Shown here one piece after another: positions 63,468 through 64,000 of a stretch of DNA of 64,000 nucleotides. Below the pieces are notes generated by a model that made no database searches, had not been told where the DNA came from, and saw only the letters and a list, made by a program, of their open reading frames with translations. The DNA is taken from assembly GCF_038443385.1 (NCBI RefSeq), contig NZ_CP151726.1, positions 4,588,001 through 4,652,000 on the forward strand, written 5' to 3'. How positions within the stretch are numbered: the stretch's first letter is position 1; each line of letters starts with the position of its first letter. This DNA comes from Stieleria varia. Its GTDB lineage: Bacteria > Planctomycetota > Planctomycetia > Pirellulales > Pirellulaceae. Both the position numbers and the translations under genes were made by a program.

Positions 63468-64000
63468 TCAAACGTTTTCGACCGTCGGGACTTGATACGC
63501 TGCGTTGTTCGGATCCTTCAGCAACTTGTTGGCTTGCTCGGCATCCTGGCCGACAAAGCGTTCGGTCTCTGGGTCGAAGCTCAGTGTCGGTCCGACGATG
63601 TACTTGCCGCCGTCCTTGGGGACGCCGACTCCGTCACGCATGATGGCGTGCAGTCGACTGAAGTGTTCTGCGGCGTCGGCGTTGTCACCGAACTTGCCCG
63701 CCTTTTCGCTGAAAGGCACTTCAACTCCCAGTCGATACGAGTTGTTCATCAAGTGTCCCAACACGCAACCATAGTGTGCGTCCATGACGTTGCCGTTGGC
63801 CAAATTGGGGTCACCGGCGCGGACAGCTGCGATGAACGCGTTCCAATTGCCGCCCGGCGTGACGTTTCCCGGTTCCAGTTCCAGTTTCTCGGGTTTCGTT
63901 GCACCGGGGCGCAGGATCTGGTAATTTCCTTCGCCCGTGATGACGCTGCCGTCCTCGAGGTAGTACTCGTTGAACACTTGCTTCTTATAGCCTTTGTAGT
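63468..64000 (-). CDS. Gfo/Idh/MocA-family oxidoreductase, C-terminal part
   Basis: The frame runs off the window, so only ~177 residues are seen. The stretch FNEYYLEDGSVITGEGNYQI, WNAFIAAVRAGDPNLANGNV, then MDAHYGCVLGHLMNNSYRLG is the usual C-terminal domain of planctomycete Gfo/Idh/MocA sugar dehydrogenases. The NAD-binding part lies outside. Its TGA at 63470-63468 is formed inside an arm (GGGTCAAACG) of the palindromic array. Confidence 0.88.
   Translation of the reverse strand, partial: YKGYKKQVFNEYYLEDGSVITGEGNYQILRPGATKPEKLELEPGNVTPGGNWNAFIAAVRAGDPNLANGNVMDAHYGCVLGHLMNNSYRLGVEVPFSEKAGKFGDNADAAEHFSRLHAIMRDGVGVPKDGGKYIVGPTLSFDPETERFVGQDAEQANKLLKDPNNAAYQVPTVENV

Noticed and set aside
1..64000. 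tRNA and rRNA genes
   Set aside because: I saw no cloverleaf with a TTCRANY-type T-arm or rRNA-like stretch; a short tRNA could still be missed by eye.

Overview
The window reads as a piece of a planctomycete chromosome from the Rhodopirellula/Pirellulaceae group. The signs are secreted sulfatases, a three-gene set of DUF1549/DUF1553 cytochrome-like protein, DUF1501 protein and PPC-domain protein, a Gfo/Idh/MocA oxidoreductase, very abundant palindromic repeats and mostly short operons. This assignment rests on gene content only. Layout: 1-3776 is ordinary chromosome (histidine kinase end, CvpA-like membrane protein, sulfatase). 3777-20350 is a strongly rearranged accessory region. 20364-35088 is core-like (cation exchanger, DinB, glucuronoyl-esterase-like hydrolase, a tandem paralogue pair, rhomboid protease, peroxiredoxin, CobL, HIT, BioF, CarB). 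35359-48329 is a redox island. 48741-55252 holds a sulfatase, RbgA-type GTPase and an ABC transporter. 55354-57600 is an IS1380 insertion in a palindromic tandem array. 57666-64000 holds the planctomycete surface/secreted trio, a second tandem array and the end of an oxidoreductase gene. The accessory region combines three things. First, remains of polymorphic toxin loci: the last ~50 residues of an AHH-like nuclease next to ankyrin and SUFU genes (4241-5532), and an RHS terminal piece overlapping a membrane-anchored partner (14931-16249). Second, mobile elements: an IS110 element plus the end of a second copy, at least five broken IS91-family pieces, an IS91-associated tyrosine recombinase and an Rpn-type nuclease. 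Third, displaced 3' ends of host genes: a second sulfatase tail (5821-6242), a second exchanger tail (12583-12730) and two broken pieces resembling an alpha-2-macroglobulin C-terminus. A short G-rich motif of the form GAAAAGGGGAAnGGGGTTTT lies at many joints between these pieces. The redox island is a nine-gene, translationally coupled cluster for a group 3b-type (sulfhydrogenase-like) NiFe hydrogenase: FAD/NAD subunit, small subunit, large subunit, C-terminal protease, HypA, HypB, HypF, HypC, HypD and HypE (ten reading frames in all). The [4Fe-4S] beta subunit that normally precedes the FAD subunit is absent from the window. A universal stress protein lies upstream, a hemerythrin-like and a CBS-pair protein downstream, and a fused glutaredoxin/CcdA-like membrane protein is divergent, so the setting suggests use under low oxygen or redox stress. 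Several palindromic element families begin and end at CTAG; two of these CTAG sites contain the TAG stop codon of the neighbouring gene.
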